DNA from: a virus
IMG/VR virus record: IMGVR_UViG_3300046387_000007
Coordinates: 1 to 25,327 of that record
Direction: 5' to 3' (one strand)
DNA length: 25,327 nt
The position numbers were made by a program, and so were the translations under genes. Below, one piece after another: positions 14,954 through 22,251 of the stretch. The notes under the pieces were generated by a model. The model searched no databases. It saw only the letters and a program-made list of their open reading frames with translations, and had not been told where the DNA came from. Position 1 is the first letter of the stretch. Every line of letters begins with the position of its first letter.

Positions 14954-15465
14954 TGAACAAAGAAACAAACATTCACAAGAAGATGTTCTTATTACAACAA
15001 GAAATAGGAGCAATTAGTAAGGACGCAAGTAATCCTTTTTACAAGTCAAAGTATTTTGATATTAACTCACTAATTAATCAACTAAACCCTTTGTTAAAAA
15101 AACACAAAGTATTACTCTCACAACCTACAAGAGGTAAGAAAGTATTTACTATTTTAAAGTGTGTAGAATCAGAAACAAGTGATATGGCTTGGTTAAAATT
15201 ACCTGAAATAAATGACCCACAAAAGTTAGGTTCTGCTATTACATATTATAGAAGATATACTTTAGCTTCACTTCTTGGTTTACAAGCTGTAGATGATGAT
15301 GCAAATGTAGCAAGTGGTGTAACTGAAGATAAGAAATGGTTAAACCAAAACACACCTGAATTTAGTAAAGCAATAGAATTTATAAAAGGTGGAGGTAGCG
15401 TAGAAGCTATTAAAAGCAAGTACAAGGTATCTAAAAAAGTACAGGATGAACTTGCAAAATTGTAG
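14953..15465 (+). CDS. erf: ERF-family single-strand annealing protein
   Basis: 170 residues. The ERF signature is clear: an N-terminal IHKKMFLLQQEIGAISKDAS and FYKSKYFDINSLINQLNPLL, and the core KLGSAITYYRRYTLASLLGL followed by QAVDDDAN (residues 91-118). ERF proteins form rings on ssDNA and anneal complementary strands, serving phage recombination and concatemer or circle formation. It is shorter than P22 Erf (about 200 residues). The last third (128-170) is a Lys-rich helical tail. The OB-fold protein directly downstream and the RecE-like exonuclease at 19423 are expected partners. Confidence 0.9.
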   Translation: MNKETNIHKKMFLLQQEIGAISKDASNPFYKSKYFDINSLINQLNPLLKKHKVLLSQPTRGKKVFTILKCVESETSDMAWLKLPEINDPQKLGSAITYYRRYTLASLLGLQAVDDDANVASGVTEDKKWLNQNTPEFSKAIEFIKGGGSVEAIKSKYKVSKKVQDELAKL

Positions 15466-15522
15466 AATAAAAAAAGTATATTACACAACTAAATATAATA
15501 ATCAATCAATAAAAGTAGAAAT

Positions 15523-15855
15523 ATGGAAATTACAGGAAACATCAAACTTATTCAAGACGTTGAGTCAGGAACTTCTAAAGCAGGTAACGAGTGGTCAAAA
15601 AGAACTATCGTTGTAACAACTGCCGAGAAATACCCACAAGATTTAGCTATTGACTTTATGGGAGAATCTATAAAAGGAATTAACAACTTTCAAGTAGGCA
15701 ACCCTGTTACGGTTAGTATAAATCTACGAGGCAAAGAGTACAACGGTAAATACTACACAAGTATAAATGGTTGGAAGATTGCAGCAACAATAGGAAACGT
15801 TAACAACACTGACCAAAACCCTGCAAGAGAAGAAACAGCAGATTTACCATTTTAA
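15523..15855 (+). CDS. DUF3127-type OB-fold protein, SSB-like
   Basis: 110 residues. The whole protein follows the DUF3127 pattern known from Bacteroidota: MEITGNIKLIQDVESGTS, then EWSKRTIVVTTAEKYPQDLA, then GNPVTVSINLRGKEYNGKYY and a closing WKI. It ends in ADLPF, which resembles the acidic hydrophobic SSB C-terminal tip (DDLPF) that recruits replication proteins. It most likely binds single-stranded DNA as the phage SSB equivalent. Its place next to ERF and before the helicase supports this. A terminator lies eight bases after its stop. High ending similarity to SSB is seen directly; binding is inferred. Confidence 0.8.
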   Translation: MEITGNIKLIQDVESGTSKAGNEWSKRTIVVTTAEKYPQDLAIDFMGESIKGINNFQVGNPVTVSINLRGKEYNGKYYTSINGWKIAATIGNVNNTDQNPAREETADLPF

Positions 15856-15862
15856 TTTAAGA

Positions 15863-15885
15863 GGGGGTTTTTACCCCCTTTTTTT
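15863..15885 (+). terminator. Rho-independent terminator after the SSB-like gene
   Basis: GGGGG (15863-15867) pairs with CCCCC (15874-15878) across a TTTTTA loop, extended by A-T pairs, and is followed by seven T. It ends nine bases before the next start codon, leaving almost no room for a separate promoter. Confidence 0.85.
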
Positions 15886-15893
15886 ATACCTTT

Positions 15894-16040
15894 ATGAGAA
15901 AACTAAAAGATGGAGAAGAAATGCCTATTGATTTTTGGAACTACAAAGTTAATCCAATCGTAGGATATTACATAGAAAAAGAAGAAGCACAAACAATAGG
16001 AATGGAAAAAAAGTATAATAGATTACCACAAAGTATATGA
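15894..16040 (+). CDS. Small hypothetical early protein (48 aa)
   Basis: 48 residues (MRKLKDGEEMPIDFWNYKVN ... LPQSI), ending ATGA over the helicase start. It starts nine bases after a terminator. A TACCTTTA box (15887-15894) resembles a -7 element but touches the ATG and lacks a -33 match; if it is active, the in-frame ATG at 15921 may be the true start. Alternatively this operon is reached by read-through. Function unknown; its coupling to the helicase suggests a replication accessory. Confidence 0.55.
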   Translation: MRKLKDGEEMPIDFWNYKVNPIVGYYIEKEEAQTIGMEKKYNRLPQSI

Positions 16041-16948
16041 TAGCACAAGCAAAGAAACTACAAGACAAGATATTAGATATAAAGTACGGAAGAGTAAAGG
16101 AAGGTTTAAAGATTGGCGTTCCTGAAATAGATGAACATATTAGATTTAAAAAGAATCTCTTGATAGCAATAGGACACGCAAACGTAGGTAAGACTACAAC
16201 CCTAATTTATTTTTACGTATTATGGGCAAAGCTACACGGATTGAAGTTTGTTGTTTGGTCAAGTGAAAACAGTCCTGAATCTATATTAAGAAAGATTATA
16301 GAGTTTAGAATGGGTAAACCAATACAGGAAGCAACTGATGAATTAATTAGTAAAGCAGTAGAATGGTCAAACGAACATTTTAAGATTATAGATGTAGAAG
16401 ATATGTACACTTACAAGAGTTTATTAAAAGAAGCGCAACAAATAAAAGATGCTTGGAACTATGATGGTTTATTAATAGACCCTTATAATTCTTTAGCAAA
16501 GGACGCTTCTATATTAAAGATGGTAGGGAACGCACACGAATACGATTACCAAGTATTGACAGAGTTAAGAATATTTACTAAAAAGAATAACGTACAAGTT
16601 TGTGTAAATGCACACGGTGTAACCTCTGCTTTAAGACAAGTACATCATTCAGGACACGAATACGAAGGTTTGACAAGACCATTAGCTATGAGTGATGCAG
16701 AAGGCGGTTCTAAAATAAGTTCACGTGCTGACGATATTTGGTGTATTCATAGATACGTACAGCATCCTACTGATTGGATGTACAGTCATATTCACGTTTT
16801 AAAAATAAAAGAAAACGAAACAGGTTCAAGACCTACTACATTCGAACAACCTATACAATTACGTATGAAAGTTAATAATGTAGGATTTGAATATATGGGA
16901 AGAGATTTAATACACAATGAAAATAAAATACAAAAATTAAACGTATGA
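16037..16948 (+). CDS. DnaB/RecA-fold replicative helicase-like ATPase
   Basis: 303 residues. Walker A is GHANVGKT (46-53); the Walker B-like strand LLIDPYNS (145-152) has D148; a third strand QVCVNAHGV (187-195) matches the sensor region of DnaB/RecA-type ATPases. The position of the FVVWSSENSP segment (71-80) agrees with the DnaB C-terminal domain. It lacks the DnaB N-terminal domain and any primase part, as in many small phage helicases. It would unwind the fork or serve as a loader-independent hexamer. No primase or polymerase is seen in the window, so replication would lean on host enzymes or on genes outside. It overlaps both neighbours by four bases. Confidence 0.8.
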   Translation: MIAQAKKLQDKILDIKYGRVKEGLKIGVPEIDEHIRFKKNLLIAIGHANVGKTTTLIYFYVLWAKLHGLKFVVWSSENSPESILRKIIEFRMGKPIQEATDELISKAVEWSNEHFKIIDVEDMYTYKSLLKEAQQIKDAWNYDGLLIDPYNSLAKDASILKMVGNAHEYDYQVLTELRIFTKKNNVQVCVNAHGVTSALRQVHHSGHEYEGLTRPLAMSDAEGGSKISSRADDIWCIHRYVQHPTDWMYSHIHVLKIKENETGSRPTTFEQPIQLRMKVNNVGFEYMGRDLIHNENKIQKLNV

Positions 16949-17169
16949 TAGTAATAGGACTTTTATTGGTAGTAGCATTTACTTTTTTGATTATAGGTCA
17001 ATTTAAGAGTGCAGAGATTATAATAAGTCCTATTAAAGGAATAATGTTTGGCTTTTTATATCACAAAGAACAATACGAACAAGAAGATGAAATTACCCTG
17101 CAATGTTTGTTGGGTATAATTAGTATTAATGTGATATGGATAAACCAACTGAATGGCTCGCAAAAGTAG
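16945..17169 (+). CDS. Small membrane protein (74 aa)
   Basis: 74 residues, ATGA overlap with the helicase stop. A strong membrane segment at the N-terminus (IVIGLLLVVAFTFLIIG, 2-18) and a second likely one at about 52-66 (LQCLLGIISINVIWI); the loop between carries an acidic part (EQYEQEDE). Its 3' end overlaps the sigma-factor gene by 34 bases. Early membrane proteins of this size often act on the host envelope or exclude other phages, but nothing here proves that. Confidence 0.6.
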   Translation: MIVIGLLLVVAFTFLIIGQFKSAEIIISPIKGIMFGFLYHKEQYEQEDEITLQCLLGIISINVIWINQLNGSQK

Positions 17170-17684
17170 CTGAAAGGCACAAAGAATGGGTAGCCATTGT
17201 TAAAAGTTTTGGAGAGTACGATTACTGTGAGGACTTGGTACAGGAAATGTATCTAACAATTTATAAGTATGCGAACGAAGATAAAGTTATTAGAAATGGT
17301 GTCGTTAGTCGTGGGTATTTGTATTTTACTCTTCGTTCTCTCTATTACCAATATTATAATAGTAAAAGAAAAATTACTAAAGTTTCTATCGATGATGATG
17401 AATTTACCATCCAAATTCCACACGATTCGCAAATGGATGAACAAGTAGCATTTCATAAAATCTGTACTATGATAGATGAACACATAGAAGGTTGGAGATG
17501 GTACGAAAAGAAATTGTTTTCTCTTTACAGAGATTCAGATTTAAGTATAAGAGGTATAGCAGCAGAAACTAATATTAGTTGGGTAAGTATATTTAATTCA
17601 TTAAAACACGCTAAAGAAGAAATAAAAGATAAGTTTAAAGAAGATTGGGAAGATTATAAAAATAAAGATTATGACAGAATTTAA
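17136..17684 (+). CDS. ECF-like RNA polymerase sigma factor
   Basis: 182 residues, in the size range of ECF (group 4) sigma factors. Region 2: YCEDLVQEMYLTIYKYAN (30-47) matches the core-binding helix (typical form 'DLVQETFLRLW'), followed by an aromatic, basic helix RGYLYFTLRSLYYQYYNSKRK (59-79, quoted here in part) in the place of the -10-binding helices. An acidic linker (84-103) joins to region 4: KKLFSLYRDSDLSIRGIAAE, then TNISWVSIFNSLKHAKEEI, a helix-turn-helix of the sigma-4 type (about 125-165). No anti-sigma factor gene is seen. It lies in the early operon. It is a natural candidate reader of the AAC-N18-TTGTAT elements in front of the late genes. Confidence 0.75.
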   Translation: MDKPTEWLAKVAERHKEWVAIVKSFGEYDYCEDLVQEMYLTIYKYANEDKVIRNGVVSRGYLYFTLRSLYYQYYNSKRKITKVSIDDDEFTIQIPHDSQMDEQVAFHKICTMIDEHIEGWRWYEKKLFSLYRDSDLSIRGIAAETNISWVSIFNSLKHAKEEIKDKFKEDWEDYKNKDYDRI

Positions 17685-18087
17685 AGGAGACAAACGCACT
17701 CGTGAGTATCGAGAATGGAAGGCTAAACACGCACAAGCGAGTGAAGGACTTGGAGACACAGTTGAGAAAATAACTAAAGCAACAGGTATAAAGAAAGCAG
17801 TAGATACTGTATTTCAAAAGTTAGAAAAAAGCTGTGGATGTGAAGAAAGAAAAGAAAAATTAAATCAAGTGTTTAGATACAAGAAACCTGAATGTTTAAC
17901 AGAGCAGGAGTTTGATTTAATTAAAATGGCAGTAGACACTAAAAAGAATAAGTGGACGCCCGAAGAGCAAGAAACGTATAAAAACATATACGAAAGGATA
18001 TTTAAAACTAAAGTAGAATGTACTCCTTGTAGTTTTGGTAAGGTAGTATGGAAAGACTTACAAGCAGTTTATAATCAGTATTTATGA
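17671..18087 (+). CDS. Hypothetical Cys-containing early protein (138 aa)
   Basis: 138 residues, overlapping the sigma-factor gene by 14 bases and the next by four. The N-terminus is basic and helical (EGLGDTVEKITKATGIKKAV, 25-44). Cysteines occur as SCGCEERKEKLN (C55, C57), C75, and VECTPCSF (C117, C120), which could bind one zinc. I have an impression that this layout recurs in Bacteroidota phages without an assigned function. Its tight coupling to the sigma factor makes a transcription-linked role possible but unproven. Confidence 0.6.
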   Translation: MTEFKGDKRTREYREWKAKHAQASEGLGDTVEKITKATGIKKAVDTVFQKLEKSCGCEERKEKLNQVFRYKKPECLTEQEFDLIKMAVDTKKNKWTPEEQETYKNIYERIFKTKVECTPCSFGKVVWKDLQAVYNQYL

Positions 18088-18476
18088 GTTTAATAAGAAA
18101 TAGAAACCAAGTTAAACAAGTAATAGACTTTACAGGTGTGCAAAATGGTAAGATGCACCCAAGTGATATAGACTTTGTTTTAGAATTTGACAACAAAGTA
18201 CTGATACTTGGAGAAGTAAAGCGTAAGTACAATAAGATACCTACAGGACAGAAGTTAATACTTGAAAGAATCATAGACAGATGGGGAGAAGGTGGTATAG
18301 CTTTAAAGGTAGAACATCAATATCAAGATGACAACACTAACATACCATTAGAAGAGTGTACTGTAACTGCAAGATACTATAAAGGAGATTGGACTTATTT
18401 TACAGAACCAAAAAATTTTATAACTTACATCAATAAAATAGGAGAACACTTTAATTGCACTAAATGTAAATTCTAA
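18084..18476 (+). CDS. PD-(D/E)XK nuclease-like protein
   Basis: 130 residues. HPSDIDFVLEFDNKVLILGE (25-44) followed by VKRK gives the D-(x)n-E-x-K pattern of the PD-(D/E)XK fold: D28 or D30, then E44-x-K46, with a helix containing Q56 (GQKLILERIID) in the expected place after the last strand. Enzymes of this fold include Holliday-junction resolvases and phage nicking or recombination nucleases. The C-terminus ends with CTKC. It could be a resolvase acting with NinG or an early DNA-processing nuclease. Fold level is fairly sure; substrate unknown. Confidence 0.65.
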   Translation: MSLIRNRNQVKQVIDFTGVQNGKMHPSDIDFVLEFDNKVLILGEVKRKYNKIPTGQKLILERIIDRWGEGGIALKVEHQYQDDNTNIPLEECTVTARYYKGDWTYFTEPKNFITYINKIGEHFNCTKCKF

Positions 18477-18790
18477 TGAACAAGAAACTGAACAATATAA
18501 AAGAAGGAGAATACTACGCTAATTTTAATTTAGTTGGAGAGTATATCGTAAAATCAAGAAAAGCAAAACCTGAAAACAAAGCTATTAATGAAATGTATTT
18601 TTGTTGGCAGGATGTAGGATTCTATGTACACAATCTTATAACAAACGAAAGGTTATACGAACAGTCATTAAGTGAATACCGTAGTGATAAGATACGTGCA
18701 GTAGAAAGAGCAAGACTTGCAGAAAAAAAGATAGAAGAGTTAGAACAAGAGATAGAAAAACTTCAAACTAAATTAGATGTTGGTATTTAA
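18476..18790 (+). CDS. Hypothetical protein with C-terminal coiled coil (104 aa)
   Basis: 104 residues, TAATG-coupled to the nuclease-like gene. The first 60 residues are mixed (EGEYYANFNLVGEYIVKSRK, then FCWQDVGFYVHNLITN); the last 35 form a charged coiled coil (AEKKIEELEQEIEKLQTKLD). No membrane segment. I do not recognise a family. The coiled coil suggests an oligomer or partner binding. Confidence 0.6.
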   Translation: MNKKLNNIKEGEYYANFNLVGEYIVKSRKAKPENKAINEMYFCWQDVGFYVHNLITNERLYEQSLSEYRSDKIRAVERARLAEKKIEELEQEIEKLQTKLDVGI

Positions 18791-18866
18791 GATTATACTT
18801 GGATATGGTGTGTTGAGGTTGATGGAAGCAATGATAGTAAAAACATATAAAGATAGATATGAGTGA
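18777..18866 (+). CDS. Possible very small hydrophobic protein (29 aa)
   Basis: A 29-residue frame from the ATG at 18777 to a TGA at 18864-18866, overlapping both neighbours (14 and 8 bases) and filling a 68-base gap in a tightly packed operon. Sequence begins MLVFKIILGYGVLRLMEA; the first 20 residues could form a membrane helix. The evidence is only position and overlap style, so it may be chance. Confidence 0.35.
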   Translation: MLVFKIILGYGVLRLMEAMIVKTYKDRYE

Positions 18867-19122
18867 TAGTTTAAGAAAGTGGATACAGATGCAAGAAGAA
18901 GGTTGGACAGCAGATTCAACAGGATATAATCATTTACCTAAAGACCCAATAGTAGAAAGCGTAATACAAAAGATGAGAGCAAGAAGTAGGGATGGTATAA
19001 CTAAATACGGAACTACCCTACACGATTCTCCTGATGGTTTTTATAAGTGGGTACAACACGCACAGGAAGAAGCTATGGATTTCATACTGTATTTAGAGAA
19101 GATTAAAAAACTAAACAAATGA
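18859..19122 (+). CDS. MazG-like all-alpha NTP pyrophosphohydrolase
   Basis: 87 residues. The core RDGITKYGTTLHDSPDGF followed by YKWVQHAQEEAMDFILYLEK (44-81 overall) matches small phage MazG-like proteins: the QEEAMD (69-74) carries the E-E-x-x-D metal-binding arrangement. Such enzymes hydrolyse (d)NTPs or alarmones to tune nucleotide pools. It is short and has only one of the two helical metal-binding motifs, as usual for this type, so activity as a dimer or tetramer is expected. It overlaps the next small gene by four bases. The family call is moderate. Confidence 0.6.
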   Translation: MSDSLRKWIQMQEEGWTADSTGYNHLPKDPIVESVIQKMRARSRDGITKYGTTLHDSPDGFYKWVQHAQEEAMDFILYLEKIKKLNK

Positions 19123-19247
19123 AAGAATCTACATTGGTAAAGATGCAACACGATTTAAAACTTACACAACAAGCGTTGGTAGTTGCACTAAACAGATTAG
19201 AACAATTAGAAAAAAAAGTATTCCCAAAAGAGGAAGATGTTAAATAA
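19119..19247 (+). CDS. Small coiled-coil protein (42 aa)
   Basis: 42 residues, ATGA overlap with the MazG-like gene. It is one charged helix with Leu/Val repeats (LKLTQQALVVALNRLEQLEK), a pattern of a short coiled coil. No family recognised. An A+T-rich gap follows (19248-19273) with a TATATTTA that weakly resembles a -7 box. Confidence 0.55.
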   Translation: MKESTLVKMQHDLKLTQQALVVALNRLEQLEKKVFPKEEDVK

Positions 19248-19273
19248 TTGTTTATATTTACAAAAACAATATT

Positions 19274-19426
19274 ATGACATACGAAGAACTTTATTACAGG
19301 TCTATGACAGACCACGAACTACAAAGAGTTATAAATACTCACGAATTTCTTGATGGTTACGTTGACAGGTGTCAGCAAGAACTGAACAGAAGAAAAGAAG
19401 AACAAACAGAAATAACAAGATTATGA
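19274..19426 (+). CDS. Small hypothetical protein (50 aa)
   Basis: 50 residues (MTYEELYYRSMTDHELQRVI ... NRRKEEQTEITRL), helical and charged. Its TGA overlaps the ATG of the RecE-like exonuclease (ATGA), and the exonuclease frame is open upstream only as a shadow of this gene. The coupling suggests co-production with the exonuclease. No known family. Confidence 0.6.
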   Translation: MTYEELYYRSMTDHELQRVINTHEFLDGYVDRCQQELNRRKEEQTEITRL

Positions 19427-20190
19427 TAACACTATTAAACGGAGAACATTGGGGTAAAGAAGAAATCCTCACACAGATGTATGATGACGAATTTTACTAT
19501 GGTCATCTTGGTAAACACGCATTAAGTAGTTCATCTCTTAAAACACTCTTAAAGAGTCCAAAGACTTACAGAAACATTCTAAAGTATGGAGACCCTAACG
19601 GAGATAGTCCTGCATTAGCAGCAGGTAAGTTAGTACATTGGATGATACTTGAACCTCACAAAGTAGACAAGTTACATTTTGTAGATGCTTCCACAAAGAA
19701 CACTAACAAGTACAAAGATGCTAAAGCAAAGTATGGAGAGGTGTTTCTTGCAAAAGAAAGAAGTGCAGCAGAAAGATTAGCAGATGCAGTATTAAGAAAT
19801 GAAGCAGCACTCAAACTATTAACTAAATCAGAGTTTGAAGTACCTGCAATAGAAATGATAGAAGGATTAGCTTTTAGAGGTAAAGCAGATATAATTAAAG
19901 GAAATACCTTAATTGATTTAAAGACCTCTGCTGACCTTAATACCTTTCGGTATAGTGCAGACAAGTACGGATATGATTTACAAGCGTGGTTGTACTTAAA
20001 ATTGTTTAAGAAGGATAAGTTTACCTTTTTAGTAATTGACAAAGCAAGTACAGATATAGGAATCTTTGATGTAAGTGATGAGTTTTTAGCAAGAGGCGAA
20101 AACAAATTCAGACAAGCAGTAGATAACTATAAGTACTTCTTTCAAGAAGAAAACGATTTAGACCAATATGTAATGAGAGGAATATTATAA
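19423..20190 (+). CDS. RecE/YqaJ-like PDDEXK exonuclease
   Basis: 255 residues from the ATG at 19423, chosen because it forms ATGA with the gene before. It fits the PDDEXK_12/RecE C-terminal nuclease family (DUF3799): ALSSSSLKTLLKSPKTYRNI (33-52), AGKLVHWMILEP (67-78, H72), then FRGKADII (D156), NTLIDLKTSA (D165-x-K167) and YGYDLQAWLYL (Q187), which is the order H, D, D-x-K, Q of the active site. It would digest one strand of dsDNA ends to expose ssDNA for the ERF annealing protein, as RecE does for RecT. It ends the long early operon; a fresh host-type promoter follows. Confidence 0.85.
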   Translation: MITLLNGEHWGKEEILTQMYDDEFYYGHLGKHALSSSSLKTLLKSPKTYRNILKYGDPNGDSPALAAGKLVHWMILEPHKVDKLHFVDASTKNTNKYKDAKAKYGEVFLAKERSAAERLADAVLRNEAALKLLTKSEFEVPAIEMIEGLAFRGKADIIKGNTLIDLKTSADLNTFRYSADKYGYDLQAWLYLKLFKKDKFTFLVIDKASTDIGIFDVSDEFLARGENKFRQAVDNYKYFFQEENDLDQYVMRGIL

Positions 20191-20195
20191 ATTTA

Positions 20196-20226
20196 TTTGG
20201 TAGTTAATAAAAAGTTTATATCTTTG
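20196..20226 (+). promoter_or_regulatory. Host-type promoter for the ParB/methyltransferase unit
   Basis: TTTG at 20196-20199, a 19-base spacer, and TATCTTTG at 20219-20226: an exact match to TTTG-N19-TAnnTTTG. The 31 bases are repeated at 24169-24199 with one mismatch. A leader of about 50 bases precedes the ATG at 20287. Confidence 0.85.
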
Positions 20227-20286
20227 GAAAAAATAGGGGAAGATGAAAACCTAATAGAGTAAGCACAAAGAATAAATACAATAATT

Positions 20287-21069
20287 ATGAATAATCAAAT
20301 TAAAATAGCAAGAGTTGAAATGATACCTATTAGTAAAATAAAGTTTATTAAAGGTAATAGGGGTACTTATGAATCACACATACAAAAGATGTATGATTTA
20401 ATAGACACTTATGGATTTGCAGATACGATTAAAGTAATTCCTGAAGATAATTTTTATTGGGCTGCAGAGGGACAACATAGGGTTTCTGCTTTAAAATTAC
20501 ACGGAGTTAAAGAAGTTCCTTGTAGTATAATAGATTGGTTAGATGATGATGTAGAAGAAATCCAAAGATTTATTATTTCTCTTAATGCTCACAATAAGGC
20601 TTGGGATTTAATAGATAGTATAAAATCTTGGGCAGATTTAAAGAAAGATAATTACGAATATCTTTTAGATAAAGTCAGAAATTACAATAACGTGCTTTCT
20701 GTGGGTTCTATAGTGAGTTGTTTTGATGGAGTAAGGAGGCAACATAATTCAGTAAAGAAAGGAAAATTAAAAATATTAGATAAAGATTTTTCTGAAACAT
20801 TATTAGACGCAATGAAAAATTTTGTTGTATCTAATGGAAAGAAAAAAGCAAATTCTAAAATAACTTATTGTGCAGCTGAATTAATTTATAATAGTGGAAA
20901 TGAAATAAGATATCAAGTATTACAAGCGTTTTTGTTAGCTGCTAAAACACATCTGAATACATCAGAAGAGCCATTACCTGATGGAGACAAAGCGTTTGAC
21001 TATTGGTTTGAAGAGGTGGTAATGAAAACATATTATCCTATAATAAGACAAAATATAATGTCTAAATGA
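20287..21069 (+). CDS. ParB/Srx-fold protein
   Basis: 260 residues. The N-terminal 80 residues have the ParB/sulfiredoxin fold: VEMIPISKIKFIKGNRG, a helix SHIQKMYDLIDTYGF, then FYWAAEGQHRVSALKLHGVK with GQHR (62-65), the nucleotide-binding motif of ParB-like domains. The remainder is a helical domain (about 90-255) with Lys-rich patches, likely DNA-binding. Phage ParB-like proteins act as CTPase clamps, nucleases or, next to methyltransferases, DNA modification factors. Its stop overlaps the methyltransferase start (ATGA), so a shared function in DNA modification or protection is suggested. No ParA partner is present, which argues against partitioning. Confidence 0.7.
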   Translation: MNNQIKIARVEMIPISKIKFIKGNRGTYESHIQKMYDLIDTYGFADTIKVIPEDNFYWAAEGQHRVSALKLHGVKEVPCSIIDWLDDDVEEIQRFIISLNAHNKAWDLIDSIKSWADLKKDNYEYLLDKVRNYNNVLSVGSIVSCFDGVRRQHNSVKKGKLKILDKDFSETLLDAMKNFVVSNGKKKANSKITYCAAELIYNSGNEIRYQVLQAFLLAAKTHLNTSEEPLPDGDKAFDYWFEEVVMKTYYPIIRQNIMSK

Positions 21070-21713
21070 AGATACTAAACTTATACGCTTGTTTAGGAGG
21101 CAACAGATATAAATGGGATGAAGTAACTGATGTTGAGGTTACAGCTGTAGAATATGACCCTGAACTTGCAAAACTATACCAAGAAAGATTTCCAAATGAT
21201 AAAGTAATAGTAGCAGATGCACATCAATACTTGTTAGACCATTACAAAGAATTTGATTTTATTTGGACTTCTCCTCCTTGTCCAACTCATAGTAGGGTAA
21301 GGATTAGTCAAAAAAATAGTCAAAGTTTTATACCTAAATATCCTGATATGAGATTATATGAGGAAGTAATATTTCTTGAAAATCATTTTAATGGGAAGTA
21401 TGTTGTAGAAAATGTAATACCCTATTATGAGCCATTAATACCTGCACAGAAAAGACATAGGCACTTATATTGGACAAACTTCTTATTACCTAATATTTTA
21501 AGTAATAGAAAACAACCACAGATAAGCAATGGAGTTAATGAAGTTAAAAAATTATGTGAATTTCACTATTATGATTTTTATAGATATAAAGGAAAACAAA
21601 GAATTGATAAGATAGCAAGAAACCTTGTAGACTATGAAGCGGGAAAAACAATACTTGAAACTGCATTAGGTATTATAAAAAAACAAAACGAGAATCAATT
21701 AGAAATTTTTTAA
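21066..21713 (+). CDS. C5 cytosine DNA methyltransferase, short form
   Basis: 215 residues. Motif I: LNLYACLGGNRYKWD (4-18); motif IV with the catalytic Cys: TSPPCPTHS (C72); motif VI: VVENV (113-117); motif VIII-like: AQKRHRHLYWTNF (127-139); a motif X-like end: RNLVDYEAGKTILETAL. It is much shorter than bacterial C5 enzymes (300-400 residues), mainly by a small target-recognition region (about 140-185). It is likely to methylate cytosine in phage DNA and so block restriction. Four-base coupling to the ParB-like gene points to a joint module. The key residues are intact, so it should be active. Confidence 0.8.
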   Translation: MKILNLYACLGGNRYKWDEVTDVEVTAVEYDPELAKLYQERFPNDKVIVADAHQYLLDHYKEFDFIWTSPPCPTHSRVRISQKNSQSFIPKYPDMRLYEEVIFLENHFNGKYVVENVIPYYEPLIPAQKRHRHLYWTNFLLPNILSNRKQPQISNGVNEVKKLCEFHYYDFYRYKGKQRIDKIARNLVDYEAGKTILETALGIIKKQNENQLEIF

Positions 21714-22037
21714 ATGAATAAAGAGATAGCCAAAGAACTTGATTTGTTTGCAAATAACGTTTGCAGTAGATATTCTCAAAAAGATAGAGAGGGTAATTAC
21801 AATAAAGAAACATTTCAAATAGCAGAGATAATACCAACAAGCGACCATACAGCTACTGTTATATTTAAAAAGAACACAGGTAAACTTGCAGCTTTTTTAT
21901 TTTATTATATAAATAGAGGAAAGTCAAAAGGATGGAAGTATCTTGTTCCTACTGATTCACACATAACAGGATTCAGAGCATTTGAATTTTATAAATTACA
22001 AGTGGAAAGAAGTAACTATAAAAAGAATTTTGAATAA
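21714..22037 (+). CDS. Hypothetical protein (107 aa)
   Basis: 107 residues, beginning on the base after the methyltransferase stop. Mixed alpha/beta with a basic, aromatic C-terminal half (LAAFLFYYINRGKSKGWKYL, then FRAFEFYKLQVERSNYKKNF). The central TSDHTATVIFKKNTGK looks like a beta hairpin. Basic surface and neighbours make nucleic-acid binding plausible. I know no family. Confidence 0.55.
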   Translation: MNKEIAKELDLFANNVCSRYSQKDREGNYNKETFQIAEIIPTSDHTATVIFKKNTGKLAAFLFYYINRGKSKGWKYLVPTDSHITGFRAFEFYKLQVERSNYKKNFE

Positions 22038-22251
22038 AGATATAATAGAAGAATTTTACAATCTCGCTTTATTGGATATAGCTAACGGAAGAAGTATATC
22101 AGAACTTGAAGAGGCGTTAGACTTATACGAGACAGCAGAAGAGTTTGAAGCCTGTGCAGGAATACTAAAAGCAATACACGAATCAGGATTTATGACAATA
22201 AAAGAAATAATTAATAAATTAGAAGATGACGAACACACAAAGAATAATTAA
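22030..22251 (+). CDS. Small acidic helical protein (73 aa)
   Basis: 73 residues from a TTG at 22030, which overlaps the previous stop by eight bases; no ATG lies near, and a longer TTG start at 21982 would overlap more. The protein is acidic and helical (DIIEEFYNLALLDIANGRSI, then EEALDLYETAEEFEACAGIL). Its end overlaps the DnaA-like gene by 26 bases. No family recognised. The non-ATG start lowers certainty. Confidence 0.5.
   Translation: MNKDIIEEFYNLALLDIANGRSISELEEALDLYETAEEFEACAGILKAIHESGFMTIKEIINKLEDDEHTKNN

Noticed and set aside
19656-20105. A 149-codon frame on the - strand over the RecE-like exonuclease
   Set aside because: The + strand gene has a complete active-site motif series; the antisense frame has no recognisable features.
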